This document shows, piece after piece, positions 16,286-25,197 of a stretch of DNA of 41,886 nt. Location of the stretch: positions 1-41,886 of the forward strand of contig JAKJJU010000025.1 of NCBI GenBank assembly GCA_021713295.1. Reading direction: 5' to 3'. The notes beneath the pieces are model-generated. The model was not told the origin of the DNA. It worked only from the letters and a program-made list of their open reading frames with translations, and ran no database searches. The stretch comes from Thiotrichales bacterium 19S3-11 (GTDB lineage Bacteria; Pseudomonadota; Gammaproteobacteria; Francisellales; Francisellaceae). The translations under genes and the position numbers were made by a program. Position 1 is the stretch's first letter. Each line of letters opens with the position of its first letter.

Positions 16286-16300
16286 GGAGCTGTGATTAAG

Positions 16301-17008
16301 ATGAAAACTGTTAGATTTAAAATTTATCGCTATGATCCAGAAGTTGATAAAAAGCCTTATATGAAGGAATATAAATTAGAGGTTGAGAACCCTCATATTA
16401 AAGTTTTAACTGCAATTGAAATGCTTAAAGAGCAAGATCCAACCATTGCTATTCGTCGCTCTTGTCGAGAAGGTGTATGTGGCTCTGATGGCATGAATAT
16501 TAATGGTAAAAATCGCCTTGCTTGTATTACAACATTAAGTGATTTAAAAGAGCCCATTGAAATTAGGCCATTACCTGGACTGCCAGTAATACGTGACTTA
16601 GTGGTTGATATGAATCAGTTCTATCACAATTATGAAAAAGTAAAACCTTATTTGATTGCTAAAGAAGGTCCAGAACCAGCAACTGAGCGATTACAATCGC
16701 CAGAAGATCGAGCGAAATTAGATGGTTTATATGAATGTATTTTATGTGCTTGCTGTTCAACATCATGTCCGTCATTCTGGTGGAATCCAGACAAATTTGT
16801 TGGCCCTGCTGGTCTTTTACAAGCCTATCGTTTCGTTATTGATAGTCGTGATGCAGCAACAAAAGAGCGCCTAAGTAATCTTGAAGATCCTTATAGTGCA
16901 TTTCGCTGTCGCGGTATTATGAATTGTGTGCAGGTATGTCCAAAAGGACTTAATCCAACGAAAGCAATTGGTAAATTAAGATCAATGATGCTGAAAAATG
17001 ACTTATAA
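16301..17008 (+). CDS. sdhB: succinate dehydrogenase iron-sulfur subunit
   Basis: About 235 aa, equal to E. coli. I prefer ATG 16301, 11 bases after AAGGAG (16284-16289); the GTG at 16292 would be only 2 bases from it. The plant-type [2Fe-2S] ligands are in SCREGVCGSDG and the downstream RLAC. The [4Fe-4S] and [3Fe-4S] ligands are in CILCACCSTSCPS and CRGIMNCVQVCPKGL. It passes electrons from the SdhA FAD to ubiquinone at the membrane. It begins 15 bases after sdhA. Confidence 0.97.
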   Translation: MKTVRFKIYRYDPEVDKKPYMKEYKLEVENPHIKVLTAIEMLKEQDPTIAIRRSCREGVCGSDGMNINGKNRLACITTLSDLKEPIEIRPLPGLPVIRDLVVDMNQFYHNYEKVKPYLIAKEGPEPATERLQSPEDRAKLDGLYECILCACCSTSCPSFWWNPDKFVGPAGLLQAYRFVIDSRDAATKERLSNLEDPYSAFRCRGIMNCVQVCPKGLNPTKAIGKLRSMMLKNDL

Positions 17009-17078
17009 CTATTTAGAGAAAGTTTATAGTATGTTTTAAGCGTTGCAAAGAATAACAAAAGCTCAAATGGTGATGAAA

Positions 17079-19946
17079 ATGAGTGATGAAAGTAACGAAG
17101 CAGAATCAATGAAAATGTTATGGTCTAACTCTCAACTATCCGGTGGAAATAGTGCATATTTAGACTCAATTTACGAATCCTATTTAGAAGATCCCAATAG
17201 TGTAGATGACAGCTGGCGAATTTATTTTGATCAGATGGCTAATGGCACGGTTGATACTCCTCACTCTAAGGTGCGTAAAGAATTTATTGAGCTTGCACGC
17301 CACCCTCATTACATTCAACAGACTAAAAAGGTTGAATTTGAATGTTTTCCAGATGGCGGCGATCGTGTTTCAGCTGTTATGGATTTGGTTTATGCGTATC
17401 GTTATGTTGGTCATAAGTTAGCTAAGATTGATCCTCTTAATTTAAGAGATAGTCAAGACGTTCCAGATTTGGCATTAGCTTTTCACGGTCTTAGTGCCTC
17501 AGATTTAGATTGTGAATTTAATGCTGGTTCTATTACTGGACATAAGCCATTAAAGCTAAAAGAGATTATAAAAAAATTAGAAGCAATATACTGTGGTTCT
17601 ATTGGTTCAGAATATATGCATATTACAGAAACTGCTGAAAAAATGTGGTTGCGTGAACGCTTGGAAGAAACAAAGCGTCCAATTAGTAATGAGCGTAAAC
17701 TCTGGTTGCTAAAAAGATTAAGTGCAGCAGAAGGCTTGGAAAAATATTTAGGTATGCGATATGTTGGCCAAAAGCGTTTTTCTTTGGAAGGTGGAGAGTG
17801 CTTGATTCCAATTTTTGATCGCATGATAGAGAAAGCGGGTGATTATAATGTCAAAGAATTTATTATTGGTATGGCACATAGGGGTAGATTAAATGTGCTT
17901 GTTAATATCATGGGAAAATCACCCCAAGAATTATTTAAGGAGTTTGAAGGTAAACAGGGGCGTAAGTTACTATCAGGCGATGTAAAGTATCATATGGGCT
18001 TTTCTTCAAATGCAAGAACGAATCATGGTGATGTCCATTTGTCATTGGCATTTAACCCATCACACCTTGAAACAGTAGATGCCGTTGCAGTAGGTTCCGC
18101 TAGAGCTAGACAGGATCGTTGGCGTGGATCAGATCATACAGAAAATAAGGTAATTCCAGTTCAAGTTCATGGTGATGCAGCATTTTCAGGACAAGGTATT
18201 GTTATGGAAACACTGGCTTTGTCACAAACGCGAGCGTATGGAATTGGTGGCTCAATTCATATTGTTATTAATAATCAGGTTGGATTTACGACAAGTAATC
18301 CTCAAGATGCCAGAAGTAGTTTATATTCCACTGATATTGCTAAAATGATTGAAGCGCCGATATTTCATGTGAATGGTGATGACCCAGAAGCTGTCTTGAA
18401 GGTTGTTGAGTTAGCCTTTGATTATCGAATGACATTTAATAAAGATGTTGTTATTGATTTAGTTTGTTACCGTCGTCATGGTCATAATGAAGCAGATGAA
18501 CCATCGGGTACACAGCCTCAAATGTATCAAGTCATTAAAAAATTGAAAACCACTTGTCGTTTGTATGCTGATCGATTGGTTAATGACGGTATGATAAAAG
18601 ATGAGCAAGTAAAAGAGATTCAGAAAGATTATCGTAAGCAACTGGAAAACGAACAGTGTGTTGCAAATGTGACCACAGACTTATCTGCCTCAAAAGAATT
18701 AAAGCTTGTTGATTGGACTCCTTATTTAGATAAGCATTGGTTAAAAGATGATGTTGCTACAAGTTATGATAAGGATAAGTTAGTTGAATTAGCTAAAAAG
18801 GTATGTCAGTATCCGGCAACGTTTAAGTTACAGCCTCAGGTTAAAAAAACCTATGATGAGCGTCTTAGAATGGCTAATGGTGAAATTCCCTTTAACTGGG
18901 GAGCTGCGGAGATGCTTGCCTATGCAACAATCGTTACGCAAGGTCATCCTATTCGTATGACAGGCGAAGATTGTGGTCGTGGAACATTTTCACATCGCTA
19001 TGGTGTCTTACATAATCATGATTTAGCTAACAAAGTACAGACTGACTATATTCCAGTTCAGCATCTATCAGAAAATCAGGCGACTTTTGAGATATACGAC
19101 TCTATCTTATCAGAATATGCAGTATTGGGTTTTGAGTATGGCTATTCAGCATCGTCTCCTAACTCCTTAGTTATTTGGGAGGCGCAGTTTGGTGACTTTG
19201 CAAATACAGCGCAGGTCGTTATTGATCAATTTATATCCTCTGCGGAAGAAAAATGGGGGCGCTTATCTGGCTTAACTTTGTATTTACCACATGGGCAAGA
19301 AGGTGCAGGGCCTGAGCATTCATCTGCTCGCTTAGAGCGTTATCTGCAATTATGTGCTAATGATAACATGCAGGTTTGTGTGCCAACAACGCCAGCACAA
19401 ATGTATCATATGATTAGAAGACAAGCATTAAGAACTTATCGGAAACCTTTAATTGTAATGACCCCTAAAAGCTTGTTGCGTCATCCGATGGTGCATTCCT
19501 CTATTGAAGAATTAAGTGAAGGTCATTTTCAATGTGTAATAAAAGAAGTAGATAAACGTATTGTAGCGAAACAAGTTAGTCGGGTTGTTATCTGCACTGG
19601 TAAGGTCTATTACGATTTGTATAAAAAGCGCAATGAAAGCGAGCTAACCGATGTTGCTATTGTTCGTCTTGAGCAGCTTAGTCCATTCCCTGAAGCAGAG
19701 TTTCAACAAGTAATGAAAGTATACGAGCATGTTAATGATATTATATGGGCTCAAGAAGAACCTGAAAATCAAGGCGCTTGGTGGATGATCTCCCACCATA
19801 TTAGAAAAATGCTTAACGCTCACCAGACATTAGGCTATGCTGGGCGTGCTGCTGCGGCATCACCGGCAGTCGGTTACCCATCGTTGTTTCATGAGCAACA
19901 AGATCAACTAGTCTCAGATGCATTAAAGTTATCAAAAAAACAATGA
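17079..19946 (+). CDS. sucA: 2-oxoglutarate dehydrogenase E1 component
   Basis: About 955 aa thiamine-diphosphate enzyme (E. coli 933) that decarboxylates 2-oxoglutarate and loads succinyl onto SucB. Of several in-frame starts (TTG 17043, ATG 17067, 17073, 17079) I chose 17079: GGTGAT (17069-17074) matches the 16S anti-Shine-Dalgarno at the right distance. The N-terminus has the SGGNSAYLDSIYESYLEDP block that binds the rest of the complex. Catalytic landmarks include GMAHRGRLNVLVN, HGDAAFSGQG and the ThDP/Mg site VDLVCYRRHGHNEADEP (family pattern), then the transketolase-like GEDCGRGTFSHRYG. It is followed by sucB after 44 bases. Confidence 0.97.
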   Translation: MSDESNEAESMKMLWSNSQLSGGNSAYLDSIYESYLEDPNSVDDSWRIYFDQMANGTVDTPHSKVRKEFIELARHPHYIQQTKKVEFECFPDGGDRVSAVMDLVYAYRYVGHKLAKIDPLNLRDSQDVPDLALAFHGLSASDLDCEFNAGSITGHKPLKLKEIIKKLEAIYCGSIGSEYMHITETAEKMWLRERLEETKRPISNERKLWLLKRLSAAEGLEKYLGMRYVGQKRFSLEGGECLIPIFDRMIEKAGDYNVKEFIIGMAHRGRLNVLVNIMGKSPQELFKEFEGKQGRKLLSGDVKYHMGFSSNARTNHGDVHLSLAFNPSHLETVDAVAVGSARARQDRWRGSDHTENKVIPVQVHGDAAFSGQGIVMETLALSQTRAYGIGGSIHIVINNQVGFTTSNPQDARSSLYSTDIAKMIEAPIFHVNGDDPEAVLKVVELAFDYRMTFNKDVVIDLVCYRRHGHNEADEPSGTQPQMYQVIKKLKTTCRLYADRLVNDGMIKDEQVKEIQKDYRKQLENEQCVANVTTDLSASKELKLVDWTPYLDKHWLKDDVATSYDKDKLVELAKKVCQYPATFKLQPQVKKTYDERLRMANGEIPFNWGAAEMLAYATIVTQGHPIRMTGEDCGRGTFSHRYGVLHNHDLANKVQTDYIPVQHLSENQATFEIYDSILSEYAVLGFEYGYSASSPNSLVIWEAQFGDFANTAQVVIDQFISSAEEKWGRLSGLTLYLPHGQEGAGPEHSSARLERYLQLCANDNMQVCVPTTPAQMYHMIRRQALRTYRKPLIVMTPKSLLRHPMVHSSIEELSEGHFQCVIKEVDKRIVAKQVSRVVICTGKVYYDLYKKRNESELTDVAIVRLEQLSPFPEAEFQQVMKVYEHVNDIIWAQEEPENQGAWWMISHHIRKMLNAHQTLGYAGRAAAASPAVGYPSLFHEQQDQLVSDALKLSKKQ

Positions 19947-19990
19947 CTGATGAATTAAACTTTATATTAAAAAACGAAAAGGTATAATCC

Positions 19991-21490
19991 ATGACAATAG
20001 AAGTAAAAACGCCTGTATTTCCTGAGTCGATTACAGAAGGTACAGTGGCAACTTGGCATAAAAAAGAAGGTGATCAAGTTGAAGAAGATGAAGTTATTGT
20101 TGAAGTAGAAACGGATAAAGTTGTAATGGAAGTTCCAGCAATGAGATCTGGCGTACTAAGTAAGATTTTTAAACAAGAGGGTGATACTGTTAATAGTGAA
20201 GAAGTATTAGCAACCTTAAGCGATGGTATTACGACAGAGTCTAAGGCTACAAAAGCTGAAAATGCATCTGTTAAAGTACAATCACAGTCAAAACAAGCTT
20301 CAGCAGCTCTTGATATAAAAGTCCCTCAGTTTCCTGAATCAATATCAGAAGGCACAATCGCTACTTGGCATAAAAATGTTGGTGATAAAGTAGAAGAAAA
20401 TGATGTTTTAGTTGAGATTGAAACGGATAAAGTTGTTATGGAAGTGCCTGCAATTGAAAGTGGTGTTATTGGTGCTATTTTGAAATTAGAAGGGGACGTT
20501 GTTTCTGCAGAAGAAGTGATTGGTAGTCTAGTAACTTCTATATCTATAGCATCAAACTCTGCAGATACTGTTGTTAGCCAAAGTCATCATAATCATGAGA
20601 GTGTGCAACAACATTTATCCCCATCAGTACGTCGTGCAGTTAAAGAAGATAATATTGATTTAAATACGATACAGGGCTCTGGTAAAGGAGGTCGAATTAC
20701 TAAAGGGGATCTAAAGGCAATACCAAAAGTGTCGAATACAACAAAAGGAAGCTCACAGAAAAGCGAAGCTAAAATTGAAGTATCAGATGATCGTTATGAA
20801 AAGCGTGTTAAAATGACACGACTTCGTCAGACAGTTGCTAAGCGTTTAGTCGAAGTACAACATACGAATGCAATCCTAACAACATTCAATGAAGTTGATA
20901 TGAAACCAGTAATGGATTTGCGTAAGAAATATAAGGAACAGTTCACAAAAGAGCATAATGCAAAGCTTGGCTTTATGTCGTTTTTCTTAAAAGCATCGGT
21001 TGAAGCATTAAAGCGTTTTCCAGAGGTGAATGCCTCAATTGATGGTGATGATATCGTCTATCATGGTTTTTATGACATTGGTGTTGCTGTTGGCTCAGAT
21101 CGTGGTTTGGTTGTGCCGGTGATACGTCATGCTGATCAGAAATCGTTTGCTGATATAGAAGTAGATATTGTTGAAAAAGCAATTCGAGCACGTGATGGCA
21201 AATTAACATTAGATGAAATGCAAGGAGGGACGTTTACCATTACTAATGGTGGGACTTATGGTTCTATGCTTTCAACACCGATTATTAATGCGCCTCAAAG
21301 TGCAATTTTAGGAATGCATAATATTGTTGAGCGACCGGTTGTTAGTAATGGTGAAGTCGTCGTTCGTCCAATTATGTATCTTGCTCTTTCTTATGACCAT
21401 CGAATTATTGACGGTAGTGTTTCAGTGCGCTTCTTAAAAACAATTAAAGAGATGATTGAGGACCCAGCGAGATTATTGCTTCAAGTATAA
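19991..21490 (+). CDS. sucB: dihydrolipoamide succinyltransferase (E2) with two lipoyl domains
   Basis: 499 aa, about 95 longer than E. coli SucB (405) because two lipoyl domains are present instead of one. The first (residues 2-77) carries Lys43 and the second (108-182) Lys147, both in [10 protein letters not shown] Ser/Gln/Lys-rich linker joins them. The peripheral-subunit-binding domain (about 214-250, [15 protein letters not shown]) and the acyltransferase core follow, ending with the catalytic YDHRIIDG. It transfers succinyl to CoA within the 2-oxoglutarate dehydrogenase complex. The two lipoyl domains are similar in protein and DNA, suggesting an internal duplication. E3 (lpd) and sucCD are not in this operon; a terminator follows 33 bases later. 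Confidence 0.96.
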   Translation: MTIEVKTPVFPESITEGTVATWHKKEGDQVEEDEVIVEVETDKVVMEVPAMRSGVLSKIFKQEGDTVNSEEVLATLSDGITTESKATKAENASVKVQSQSKQASAALDIKVPQFPESISEGTIATWHKNVGDKVEENDVLVEIETDKVVMEVPAIESGVIGAILKLEGDVVSAEEVIGSLVTSISIASNSADTVVSQSHHNHESVQQHLSPSVRRAVKEDNIDLNTIQGSGKGGRITKGDLKAIPKVSNTTKGSSQKSEAKIEVSDDRYEKRVKMTRLRQTVAKRLVEVQHTNAILTTFNEVDMKPVMDLRKKYKEQFTKEHNAKLGFMSFFLKASVEALKRFPEVNASIDGDDIVYHGFYDIGVAVGSDRGLVVPVIRHADQKSFADIEVDIVEKAIRARDGKLTLDEMQGGTFTITNGGTYGSMLSTPIINAPQSAILGMHNIVERPVVSNGEVVVRPIMYLALSYDHRIIDGSVSVRFLKTIKEMIEDPARLLLQV

Positions 21491-21523
21491 CAATAGTATC
21501 TTAATAAGTTATTGAAATACATT

Positions 21524-21546
21524 AGCCCGATATTTCGGGCTTTTTT
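21524..21546 (+). terminator. sdh-suc operon terminator
   Basis: AGCCCGA (21524-21530) pairs with TCGGGCT (21535-21541) over a 4-base loop and runs into a T tract to 21546. It separates sucB from apt. Confidence 0.9.
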
Positions 21547-21577
21547 AATAGTAATTGACCGTTTAACGAGGACGCAT

Positions 21578-22096
21578 ATGGAATATAATTTATCAACTTG
21601 CATTCGTTCAATAGAAAATTTTCCAAAACCAAATATTTTATTTCGTGATATCACGACACTATTAAACGATGTTGGGGTCTATCAACAAGCATTAGACGAA
21701 TTGGAGGTGATTGCCAGTGAATATGAATTTGATGTTATTGCTGCAATGGAATCTCGAGGTTTTATTTTTGGTGGTGTTTTAGCAGATCGATTAAGAAAGC
21801 GTTTTGTTCCAATTAGAAAGCCAGGAAAACTGCCTTATAAGACATATCAAGTTCAGTATGAATTGGAGTATGGTATCGATGCATTAGAAGTTCATACTGA
21901 TGCTTTTACATTAACGGATCGAGTGTTAATTATTGATGATTTATTAGCAACAGGCGGTACTGCAAAAGCTGCAGCCGATCTAGTTGAATTATCAGGTGCA
22001 ACAGTTAGTAATTTTCTGTTTTTAATAGAATTAACAGAGCTTAGAGGGCGAGAGATATTAAAAGATTATACGATAAATTCACTAGTTAAATATTAA
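21578..22096 (+). CDS. apt: adenine phosphoribosyltransferase
   Basis: 172 aa, the standard length. ATG 21578 follows ACGAGGA (21566-21572) at good spacing; an upstream in-frame start at 21512 would run through the suc terminator and is rejected. It makes AMP from adenine and PRPP in purine salvage. The N-terminus (IRSIENFPKPNILFRDITTLL) is shown here only in part because of its length; the PRPP loop is VLIIDDLLATGGTAKAA, and AAMESRGFIFGG contacts the base. No clear promoter fits between the terminator and the start, so expression may rely on read-through or on the TTGACC at about 21555 acting with a poor -10. Confidence 0.95.
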   Translation: MEYNLSTCIRSIENFPKPNILFRDITTLLNDVGVYQQALDELEVIASEYEFDVIAAMESRGFIFGGVLADRLRKRFVPIRKPGKLPYKTYQVQYELEYGIDALEVHTDAFTLTDRVLIIDDLLATGGTAKAAADLVELSGATVSNFLFLIELTELRGREILKDYTINSLVKY

Positions 22097-22103
22097 TAAA
22101 AGT

Positions 22104-22130
22104 AATATATTTTCACATATGAAATATATT
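22104..22130 (+). terminator. weak AT-rich hairpin after apt
   Basis: AATATATTTTCA and TGAAATATATT form a hairpin with one bulged T, 8 bases after the apt stop. No clean T tract follows, so termination is uncertain. It could instead be a cis element of the adhesin promoter. Confidence 0.3.
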
Positions 22131-22220
22131 TAGTTATTTTAATTTCAATAAACTCGTATTTAATTTATTTTTTGCTACAATTATTATACATGTTCTAAAT
22201 TTGTTGTGATTGTGGTAAAT

Positions 22221-25166
22221 ATGATGGCCGAGCAAAATATAGATGTAATTAGGAAAGCAAGAGAGTTTCTAAGAGGTAAAATAGCTTCAAGAGAGATTAC
22301 TCGTGTTAGTGGTAAGGCTAAAAATAGTGAAAATATTCACTATGGTACGGAAGCTGTTTTAGCAAAATCTGTTACGAGTGCATTGACAGGAACTGCTTTT
22401 GCATCACTTGTGCTATATTATTTGCAGGATCTTGTAGAGAAGGCGTCTACTTTAGAGTTGAACTTTGATCCAAATAGGCGTATTGATTTTGTTAGTAAAT
22501 TAGATGAGCTTGATAGTGATAGTGGCAATGTTAGGCGGCTATTAGCAAGTAAAGCTAATTCAGAGAGTGAACAGCAACAATTGCCGCTTGAACAAGAGAC
22601 GGTGCAAGTTACATCTGGAGCTATTACCCCGCCAATAAAAGATGCTATTACGAAACTTGAAAGTGGCGCATTTATTGTTACAAGCAATAGTGATGTAGTA
22701 GAGGATGGAGAAACTAGGTTCTCAGATGATAATAGTGTATCTGATACCAATGCTGATGAATTATTAGTTACAAACAATCAACCGACTGAAACAGAAATTG
22801 AGAGTCAACCGCAGTCACAAACCATATTGGGTATTCTAACTGAGGACAGCTCCGATTTACTTACGGTAGGTGGAAATTTAAATCACGATGATCAAACACA
22901 AAGTACTAGTTATGGTCCACAGACAATTGTGACTAATTATGGTGTTTTTGCAATTAATTCTGATGGTAGCTGGACTTACCATGCCGAAAATTCTCAAACA
23001 GACATACAAGCCTTAGGTATTGGAGATAATTTATCGGATCAAATTACAGTTAACACTAATCAAGGTTTAACGCAGGAGATAGTTATTACCATTAATGGTA
23101 TAAATGATACGCCAGTAATAAATTCACAGAACGTTAATGCTAACGAAGGTGATCAAATCTATGCTGGTAAGTTAATTGCAACAGATGCTGATGCAAATGA
23201 TCAACTGACTTATACCACTACAGCTAATATCGCAGGTTTCACACTAAATAATGATGGTAGTTATAGTTTTGATCCAAATCACTTTGATTATGACAGTCTA
23301 AATCATGGTGAGATGCAAACGATTACGATTCCAATTACCGTTACCGATGAGCATAACGCAACCGATACTGAAAACTTAGTGATTACGATTACAGGTACCA
23401 ATGATGGACCAACTATTAGTACTTCAACTGAATCAGCTACTGAAGGTGGCGTTATTATTACAGGTAGTATCGTTGCTAGTGATGCAGATTCAAATGCACA
23501 ATTAACCTATTCAACAGCAGCTAATATCGCAGGTTTCACACTAAATAATGATGGTAGTTATAGTTTTGATCCAAATCACTTTGATTATGACAGTCTAAAT
23601 CATGGTGAGATGCAAACGATTACGATTCCAACTACCGTTACCGATGAGCATAACGCAACCGATACTGAAAACTTAGTGATTACGATTACAGGTACCAATG
23701 ATGGACCGACTATTAGTACTTCAATTGAATCAGCTACTGAAGGTGGCGTTATTATTACAGGTAGTATCGTTGCTAGTGATGCAGATTCAAATGCACAATT
23801 AACCTATTCAACAGCAGCTAATATCGCAGGTTTCACACTAAATAATGATGGTAGTTATAGTTTTGACCCTAACCATGCTACCTATAATGGATTGAATTCA
23901 GGTGATGTACATGTTTTAAGTATTCCTGTGACGGTTACAGATGAACTTGGAGCTGCGGTTACAGCAAATTTAACAATTAATTTAGCTGGTACTAATGATA
24001 TGCCAATAATAATGGCTCAATCCATCAATGTTAATGAAGGTGACCCAATCATTAGCGCTAACTTAAGTGCAACCGATGCAGATACAAATGCTCAATTAAC
24101 CTATTCAACAGTAGCTAATATTGCTGGCTTTATGCTTAATAGCGATGGTAGCTATAGTTTTGATCCAAGTCATAATCATTATAATAGTCTAAACGATGGA
24201 GTAGATAGTATATTTGATATCCCAGTTACCGTAACAGATGAATATGCAGCGTCAGATTCAGTTAATTTAACCGTTACCATTTCAGGTATAAATGATGTAC
24301 CAATTATTAGTGGTGATGTAGCGGGTAATGTTACGGAAGATATTAATGTTGATGCATTTGATCAGATTACAACTAGTGGGCAATTATCTATATTAGATTA
24401 TGATTACAATGAATCATTTTTTGTATCTGAAACACTATCTGGTCAATTCGGTGTCTTTGAAATATCTGATTCAGGTCAGTGGTCGTATGCGGTAGATAAT
24501 AATTTAGGATCTATTCAAACCCTAGATGATAATGAATACCTTGTAGAAAATTTTAATGTGGTATCGGTTGATGGGACATTAACTAATGTCACTATTACGA
24601 TTAATGGTAATAGTAATGATAACTCAACTGGAACAAATTCAGACGATAATATTTTCTTAACAGATAATTCTGATTTGAGTTTTGCCTACGGAGGTAACGA
24701 CTTGATCTATGCTTATGGAGGTAATGATATTATATTTGCGGGTTCTGGTAATGATGTAGTTTATGGGGGGGCAGGTAATGATCATATATTTGCGGGTTCT
24801 GGTAATGATGTGATTGATGCAGGATCAGGTAATGATAATAGCTGGGGTGGAAATGGTAATGATATTTTTTCACTAAATTATTCATCCTTAAATTCAACGA
24901 TTGGTAATGACTATATAGATGGTGGTTCTGGTTGGACTGACATCATTGAAATTAATTCAATTGATGCTCTACCAAATCAAATTAATCAAAGCGATAACTG
25001 GAGCGTTATTCTTGATAACAGCAATACCAATATCAATATCAACGTAAGTGAACAGATGATAACGTTTGACCATCCGATAGAAGTTAGGGGAAGTATCATG
25101 TTTCATGATACAAGTGAAGTGGTTACGTTTAATAATATTGAGCAAATACTATGGCATACAAATTAG
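22221..25166 (+). CDS. type I-secreted adhesin with VCBS/cadherin-like repeats and RTX C-terminus
   Basis: About 981 aa; ATG 22221 is favoured over GTG 22206, though neither has a strong ribosome site. The first 190 residues hold a mixed-charge region with a hydrophobic patch (about 52-66), then an acidic Ser/Thr/Gln-rich stretch. A VCBS-type unit follows (GVFAINSDGSWTYHAENSQ), then four cadherin-like/VCBS repeats of about 99 residues with the GSYSFDPNH motif, then a further VCBS unit. Near the C-terminus are RTX nonapeptides (GGNDLIYAY, GSGNDVVYGGAGND), DNA about 24686-24880, which bind Ca2+ after secretion. The end has no Cys and resembles an uncleaved type I signal. There is no N-terminal signal peptide. 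Two ABC proteins and a HlyD adaptor follow directly. I infer a surface or biofilm adhesin; a retention module like that of LapA was not recognised. Confidence 0.88.
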   Translation: MMAEQNIDVIRKAREFLRGKIASREITRVSGKAKNSENIHYGTEAVLAKSVTSALTGTAFASLVLYYLQDLVEKASTLELNFDPNRRIDFVSKLDELDSDSGNVRRLLASKANSESEQQQLPLEQETVQVTSGAITPPIKDAITKLESGAFIVTSNSDVVEDGETRFSDDNSVSDTNADELLVTNNQPTETEIESQPQSQTILGILTEDSSDLLTVGGNLNHDDQTQSTSYGPQTIVTNYGVFAINSDGSWTYHAENSQTDIQALGIGDNLSDQITVNTNQGLTQEIVITINGINDTPVINSQNVNANEGDQIYAGKLIATDADANDQLTYTTTANIAGFTLNNDGSYSFDPNHFDYDSLNHGEMQTITIPITVTDEHNATDTENLVITITGTNDGPTISTSTESATEGGVIITGSIVASDADSNAQLTYSTAANIAGFTLNNDGSYSFDPNHFDYDSLNHGEMQTITIPTTVTDEHNATDTENLVITITGTNDGPTISTSIESATEGGVIITGSIVASDADSNAQLTYSTAANIAGFTLNNDGSYSFDPNHATYNGLNSGDVHVLSIPVTVTDELGAAVTANLTINLAGTNDMPIIMAQSINVNEGDPIISANLSATDADTNAQLTYSTVANIAGFMLNSDGSYSFDPSHNHYNSLNDGVDSIFDIPVTVTDEYAASDSVNLTVTISGINDVPIISGDVAGNVTEDINVDAFDQITTSGQLSILDYDYNESFFVSETLSGQFGVFEISDSGQWSYAVDNNLGSIQTLDDNEYLVENFNVVSVDGTLTNVTITINGNSNDNSTGTNSDDNIFLTDNSDLSFAYGGNDLIYAYGGNDIIFAGSGNDVVYGGAGNDHIFAGSGNDVIDAGSGNDNSWGGNGNDIFSLNYSSLNSTIGNDYIDGGSGWTDIIEINSIDALPNQINQSDNWSVILDNSNTNININVSEQMITFDHPIEVRGSIMFHDTSEVVTFNNIEQILWHTN
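23221..23866 (+). repeat. 297-bp near-identical tandem duplication inside the adhesin gene
   Basis: Units start at 23221, 23518 and 23815 with a constant 297-base period (99 codons). The first two full units differ at only about three bases by eye. The third copy is identical for its first 52 bases, then diverges into an older repeat. Such identity suggests a recent duplication or gene conversion. Confidence 0.9.
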
Positions 25167-25197
25167 TTAATTTTTAGAAGTTTGTGGATGTATAAAG

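Noticed and set aside
21512-21577. N-terminal extension of Apt
   Set aside because: It would be translated through the suc terminator hairpin; the internal ATG 21578 has a good ribosome site and gives the family length.
23221-24880. Regularly repeated DNA, possible CRISPR array or satellite
   Set aside because: The repeats keep one open frame and encode cadherin-like/VCBS units and RTX nonapeptides; there are no spacers or cas genes.
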